A stretch of DNA of 64,000 nt, taken from assembly GCA_015680685.1 (NCBI GenBank), contig MNCI01036167.1, forward strand, positions 55,330 to 119,329, read 5' to 3'. Shown here piece by piece: positions 58,637 through 64,000 of the stretch. Each line of letters opens with the position of its first letter. Position 1 is the first letter of the stretch. Under the pieces are notes generated by a model. It had not been told where the DNA came from, did no database searches, and saw only the letters and a program-made list of their open reading frames with translations. The DNA is from Gnetum montanum (Eukaryota; Streptophyta; Gnetopsida; Gnetales; Gnetaceae). Made by a program: the position numbers and the translations under genes.

Positions 58637-60960
58637 ATGTCTTCTTCTAATAACCATGATGAATCAAAACCACTAGTGCCCAAAGAATTCAAAGTTATGT
58701 ACACTCATCCAAATGAGTTTGTACCCAATTTCATCTTCATCCTACATCAAGATGAACAACTACGATGGAGAGACATGGAGGGCAACATTGTGTTGTTGCC
58801 CAACCGATTTATTCCTAGGATGCTACTCCAAACTCTTAAGAGGTTAGACATACACAAAGAATACATTGTGCAGGATCATGACTATCAGGACTATCATCCC
58901 ATTAAAAGACAACGCAAAAGAAATTGGCACCAGGAAGCTACGAAGGAGAAATGGTTTACTAACCCCTTGTTCTTGCTAAACCAAAAAGACGATGAGGATC
59001 CTCCCTCTGGGGGTTCTCAACATGAAGATTCTCCACCCTTTGAATCTAGGGAAGGGGGCTTGAACCTGAATTTAAAGTCTGCTATCAACAATCCTGGTTC
59101 AAGAAAGAGTAGCTCTAAGAGTGGGAGTCAAGGTAGGGACTCAGGCAAGCATTGTGATAATAATAAAGTTGATGATCATTTACTATCATTTGCATCTTCT
59201 TCCTCCTTTGACTCTAATCAAAAATGCGGAGGATGAAACCATGATGAAGGTGAACGATAGGACAATGATCGAAGGCCCCAGCATGAACGAAGGGGTAGCA
59301 AAGGACATCATAGGCATCATTGAAATCATGATGATGATGAACCTTTGCTAGCAACTCGAGCATGCTAAACATCATAGACACAGGTAGAATTCCAACCAGA
59401 CATGTGAAAGTTTACAAAATCAAGAGGTTGGATATCAACAATATTTCTAGATTTAAGTGGGGATATAACTCAAATCCATAGATCCATCTTCAAGCCTTTC
59501 ACAATGCATGTGCCCTGTAGAACATCAAAAATGATTGGAAAAAACTTAAGCTATTTCCTAGGATAATCACAAAAGAAGCAGAAGTTGGTACCACTCTTTG
59601 GAGTTGAAATCAATTCATAGATGGAGTACGATGCTTAAGCTATTCAATGATAAATATAAGATGTACTCTCAAGTGTTCAATTTGAGAAAGCAAATCCAAG
59701 GTTGGTGACAAGGAACACATGAACCCTTGGACATAACCATGGGTAAGTATTATTCCCTTTTGCATAAATGTCCTGGTCATGGTTACTCTCAATGGGAGTA
59801 GCTTCGCCATATCATAGATGGGCTTCGATTAGAAACAAGGAAGACTGTCAGAACTTAGAGCACATCAAATTCATAGGCTAATTAAGTAGGTTGCAAAAGA
59901 AGAAGATGAATTGAAAAAATTGGAAAGTGCTAAAGAATATAATTGGGACCCTTCCATCAAAAAAAGGAAGGTCCAATTCTATGATAGTGAGGGGGAGGCA
60001 CCACTTAATGAAGTAGTGTAGCAAAAAACCTTACCAATTCAAAAATCTGTTTCCAAAATTTTGGCCAAGGTGTACAAGATGTGGGAATCTTTGGATGAAA
60101 AATTCCAAACTACCCTAAAAATTGTAAAGGAATCCAAAGAGCAAAGTAGTGAGCATGATCATAGGAGAAGAAAGGAAGCTAAACATGCCTACCAAAGGGA
60201 TAAGGGCAAAGCTGCTATAGTATAAGAGGTTGTGGAGTCAGAATTAAATGATGATGATGGGTTTGACATCTGCTAAGATAAACATCCTAAGGGATGTTGC
60301 CCTATTGTGTCATAATTGCAGGAATCTGGGGTGTATGCTCTGAATCCTAGGCTGGCAAGAAGGTAAGCACCTAAAAGATTACCTTATCCTCAAGGCAATC
60401 CTAGGCAATTCCACCAATAGCAAGCTCACTATACAAGTGGAGTTCCACCACAACCATATGAGTAGTACTATTAGTGATAGCACCCACAATTGTGGGGGAT
60501 GCCACCGTTGAGGCAACAGTACCCTTAGAGGCAACCAAATCCTTATGGATACTATGTTCAACAACCCATGTCTCCATGTGACTCTTCTAGTCATGCTTCT
60601 TTTCAACATCACCACTACCCTCCAAAGTAGTATAAAACTCATTCTCCATCTCCTAGAGGGAAATCCCCATATCTTTATCATCCTCCTCATCCTTCTACAC
60701 ATGTCCCTCCACCCTCAACCCAGTTACCATATACCCCATCCATGCAAGGGGAGATTCCCAAGCAGCCATAGCTACGTAACACTACTAGGGCCATTAACTT
60801 ACAATCAGTTCCTTCGTCAAGTGGTTTAAAACCTAGACCTAGAAAAAGATCATTCTTCCAAACCAATAGCCCTACAAAGCCCTCATCAACTCATGTGATT
60901 GGTTGCCCTATGTCTCCTTCATTCTCTACACCCATTCCTTTTGAGAACCCTTCAAACCAA
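58637..60960 (+). pseudogene. Element F gag
   Basis: It starts MSSSNNHDESKPLVPKEF and keeps 199 open codons. They cover FVPNFIFILHQDEQLRWRDM and a Ser/Gly/Lys-rich region. The capsid-like core (59630-59830; KMYSQVFNLRKQIQGW, KCPGHGYSQ) and zinc knuckle (FDIC.DKHPKGCC, first Cys lost, near 60265) are decayed. A Pro-rich tail follows to about 60960. Confidence 0.83.
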
Positions 60961-61860
60961 ACACCTCCCAAGATCTTCACAATCATGTTAACCCACATTG
61001 TATCCGATTAGATCAAGGCTCACAATCTTTCCAAGAAAAGAGCTGATCCTAGAAGTCCTCTCATCTACTTGCAGATTGCTAAAAATGAGATATGCAAAGC
61101 TATTCTTGATTAAGGTTCTAGTGTTAATCTAATTTCTCATGAAATGTACATAGCCTAGAACCTACCTACTCTTAAGAAGAGCAACATTCATTTAGAATTG
61201 GCAAATTAGTTCATCATTGTTCCCTTGGGATTAGTAGAAGACATTGTGACCACTATCTATGGGTGGTCCTATCCTGCCAGTTTCTTAGGTTGATAACTGC
61301 AAGGGGGACTTCCCAATCATTATAATAAGTGCTTGGTTAAGCACGGTTAATTCAAAAATGGGCATCAAAGATCTTTCATTGAAAATTTTCAAGGAAAATG
61401 CATTTGGAAAGATTAAGAAGAAAAGAGTTCCATGCATCATGTACAGTGATATAGGATGCAACTGTGTGCAGAAGTTAAAACAACATTAATCAAAGCATGC
61501 AAATAATGTACAGATGAATCTAAAATCCAAAAGTACCTATACACAGTAACCGCAATGTAGGAGGGTACCTAGTGGCTAACAACTTATCTTGATAGCAGCA
61601 CACTTTGCATGGGACCAACTGAGAGCCTAACATATGCCTCTATTGAAGGCATGGATGAACTAGAGCAAGTTCATCACCAACTCTCTAATGATAAACTTGA
61701 TGACACTTATTGGGGAGAGTTGGAAGTTCCTAACAATTTTAAACAAGAGTTCCTAGAGTTGAAAACTCTACATGCTAGCATGCAATATGTATTTCTGAAA
61801 AATGGCAAGTCAGTGATAATCAATGCCAACCTTTCTCCTAAGTAAAAAATGATGTTGCTA
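60961..61860 (+). pseudogene. Element F protease and PR-RT linker
   Basis: The active-site block reads AILD-stop-GSSVNLISHEMY near 61100, so the catalytic motif contains a stop in place of Ser. PLGLVEDIVTTIYGWSYPAS and SAWLSTVNSKMGIKDLSL follow. The linker (61609-61845) is open and contains YWGELEVPNNFKQEFLELK. Confidence 0.8.
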
Positions 61861-62840
61861 AATGTGATTGACAAATGGACAACAACCTTTGCTTGGTCAT
61901 ATCTTAAACTTACTAAGATTGATCATAGGATATGCCAGCATCGCATCTATACTAATCCTTCCATCAAGTCAAATAGGTAGCTATAGTGGTGGTTGAACCC
62001 CAAATTGAATTAGATTGTCAAAGAGGAAATTGAACAACTCCTCAAGGTGTGGTTCATTTATCCAATTGCAGATAGCAAGTGGATTAGCCCACTTGTGATG
62101 TTCCAAAGAAAAGTGGCAAGTGGAGGATATGGATTAATTTCAGGCTATTGAACATGACTACATTCAAAGATCATTTCCCATTGTCATTTGTTAACCAAGT
62201 GTTGGATACTATCTCTAGGCATTGCTATTATAGCTTTCTAGATGGTTATAGTGGCTATAACCAAATTCAAATTACACCAGAGGATTAAGCTAAAACTACA
62301 TTCACAAGTTCATAGGGGACTTGCATATCAAAAGATGTCATTTGACTTGTGTAATGTCCATGCAACTTTTTAATGCCTTGTCCTGAGCATTTTTCAGTAG
62401 CAAATTGGTAGCGTGATGGAAATCTTCATGGATGACTTTTTCACCTATTGCACTACATTTGAGCAAGCCTTGGATCACCTTGAGCAAGTGCTTAAATGAT
62501 GTGTGGAGATCAATCTTTGGCTTAATTAGCAAAAGAGCCATCTCATGGCCCTGTAAGGCATTGTGTTGGGGCACAGAATCTCAAAAGTAGGGATTGAGGT
62601 GGATCCTGAAAAGATTAAAATCATCCAAGGAATAACCCATCAACTAGAAATCATTAAAGATGTTTAGTGATTCATTGAACACACTAGTTACTACCAACAA
62701 TTCATAGAGAATTTCTCTAAAATTACTAAACCAATGGTTGAACACACAAAGAAAAATGTTTCATTCATATGGACCAAGGAATGTGAAAAAGCATTCTAGC
62801 ATCTTAAGGAGAAGCTTGTGGAAACTCCAATTCTACAATC
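61861..62840 (+). pseudogene. Element F reverse transcriptase
   Basis: Blocks include FIYPIADSKWISPLVM, LLNMTTFKDHFPLSF, CYYSFLDGYSGYNQIQITPE and IFMDDFFTYCTTFEQALDHL (catalytic box near 62425). Stops and frameshifts are frequent. Confidence 0.82.
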
Positions 62841-63270
62841 ACTTGATTAGTCTTGTCCATTTCACATCATGATAAATACATTAAACTATGCCTTGGGAGC
62901 TATGCTTACACAGTTGGATAATCAAAAACATCCTTATTATATCCACTACACAAGCTGAAGCATTGTGGGTGCACAGCTCAATTACACCATAACAAAAAAA
63001 GAGCTAATGGAAATGGTGCATGCCTTAGATAAATTCAAGCACTATGTGCGTAAATACAAGGTATTTGTACATACTAATCACAATGCCATTCACTTCTTGA
63101 TGAATAAGCTGATAGTAAGCCCCCATGTCATATGATGGCTAGTGATCTTATAGGAATTCGATTTTACAATGGTAGATTGAAAGGAAGCTAAGAATGTGGT
63201 CACTAATCACTTGTTTTGGTTACAATGGGACAACAAAGAGGAGGAGGGTCTACTCTCTGATCAATTTCCT
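62841..63270 (+). pseudogene. Element F RNase H
   Basis: Blocks include PFHIMINTLNYALGAMLTQL, YTITKKELMEMVHALDKFKH and VFVHTNHNAIHFLMNK (TNH for TDH), then NVVTNHLFWLQWDNKEEE. Several catalytic acidic positions are altered. Confidence 0.8.
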
Positions 63271-63399
63271 AATGAACTTCTCTTTGTTGATGTAATAAAT
63301 GAACAAGCGTCCATTAAACCAAAATGGTACGATGTCATCCTTACTTATCTTCTCACTCAAGAGATGCTATAAAACTTAGAGCACTAGAAGAAACAATAG

Positions 63400-64000
63400 T
63401 TTCTTCATCAGGCCAAATGCTTCATGAAAATCAATGGACACCTTTACAAGATGTGCATCAATAGCCTAGTGCGTTGGTGTGTCTCTAATGCTGACCAACT
63501 GTGTATTCTCCAAGATGCTCATGAGGGCCCTTGTGGGGATCACTATCTAGGGAGATGCATGACCATTAAGATCTTAATGGTAGGATATTACTGGTCAATA
63601 ATCTTCAGGGATGCTCATCAATTTTTCTACTCTTATGAATTCTATCAATGAGCTAGTGGGATGACTACTTAAATGAAGGGGCCTTAGTAGTGAGTCCAAC
63701 CACTGGAACACTTCGATATCTAGGGCATTGATTCCATGGATGCCATCACATCCATGTCAAATGGAAAGGCATACCTAATACTTGTTATTGACTATTGTAC
63801 CAAATGGGTAGAAGCAATAGTCATCACTGACTGTACATCTTTCACTGTTGCACGATTTGTACAACAAAGTGTTATAAACAGGTTTGGAGTGCCACATGCA
63901 CTAATTTCTAACACTGGTACTCATTTTATAAGTGCTACTTTTCACAAGCTCATGCAAGGCTTGGGGATTAAACATAAATTAACAACACCATACCACCCCC
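63400..64000 (+). pseudogene. Element F integrase, N-terminal and core, cut by the window edge
   Basis: The zinc region LQDAHEGPCGDHYLGRC is followed by the core with IDSMDAITSMSNGKAYLI, VIDYCTKWVEAIVI and SNTGTHFISATF. It stops at 64000, inside the TTPYHP block. Confidence 0.83.

Larger units (their letters stand above)
58495..64000 (+). mobile_element. Element F: Ty3/gypsy gag-pol copy, no 5' LTR, runs off the window
   Basis: The leader from 58495 (GTGCGATATCTAGGACTTAG) matches the post-PBS leaders of C (31688) and E (47930), but no PBS or LTR precedes it. The 5' end was therefore lost by deletion. Gag, protease, RT, RNase H and integrase follow in the usual order to the right edge. It is the most stop-ridden copy in RT. 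Confidence 0.85.

Overview
This window is nuclear DNA of a land plant with a large, repeat-rich genome, probably a seed plant. A gymnosperm is possible, but the sequence does not settle it. The evidence is Ty3/gypsy LTR retrotransposons primed by a tRNA-Asp-type site, a plant RTE-type LINE, short (110-125 bp) GT-AG introns in a decayed gene, and the absence of any intact long cellular gene. Almost everything recognisable is a mobile element or a pseudogene, and most reading frames carry premature stops. No RNA gene, CRISPR array or bacterial-type operon was seen. || Layout. 1-703: PBS and truncated LTR of a minus-strand element lying mostly left of the window. 1150-5180: decayed multi-exon gene. 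5510-29400: a four-layer nest. An AT-rich repeat (5510-5890 + 26476-26690, with an uninterrupted second copy at 28800-29400) holds an RTE LINE (5891-7814 + 26170-26475). The LINE holds element B (7815-26169, minus, gag-pol, target duplication CCATC). Element B holds element A (14316-22868, minus, target duplication GTGAG). 29859-41748: element C (plus, gag-pol, target duplication ATATT), with solo LTRs S1 in its 5' LTR and S2 in its 3' UTR. 42186-42472: integrase fragment of another gypsy lineage. 43040-44095: tandem duplications. 44100-45500: GC-richer, apparently non-repeat stretch. 45896-46234 + 56995-58490: a gene resembling the putative plant transposon protein family, split by element E (46235-56989, plus, gag-pol), whose 5' LTR holds solo LTR S3. 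58495-64000: element F, gag-pol, lacking a 5' LTR and running off the right edge. || How the parts relate. Elements A, B, C, E and F look like one Athila-like branch family. They share a gag with an unusual CX2CX3HX4C zinc knuckle; B, C, E and F add protease, reverse transcriptase, RNase H and integrase. A and B share a long 3' untranslated region and a purine tract before the 3' LTR with C and E. Element A has gag but no pol. In the env position it carries a 922-codon single-frame ORF (15253-18018) with a PF20167-like domain and a long coiled coil. B, C and E keep only a short possible stub of that ORF behind a conserved splice-acceptor-like site. The result looks like two complementary element types, gag-pol and gag-ORF2. 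|| LTR promoters carry palindrome arrays just upstream of the TATA box. Different subfamilies use different palindromes: GCGATATCGC or CTAATAATTAG. Domain names come from reading motifs by eye; no database search was run.
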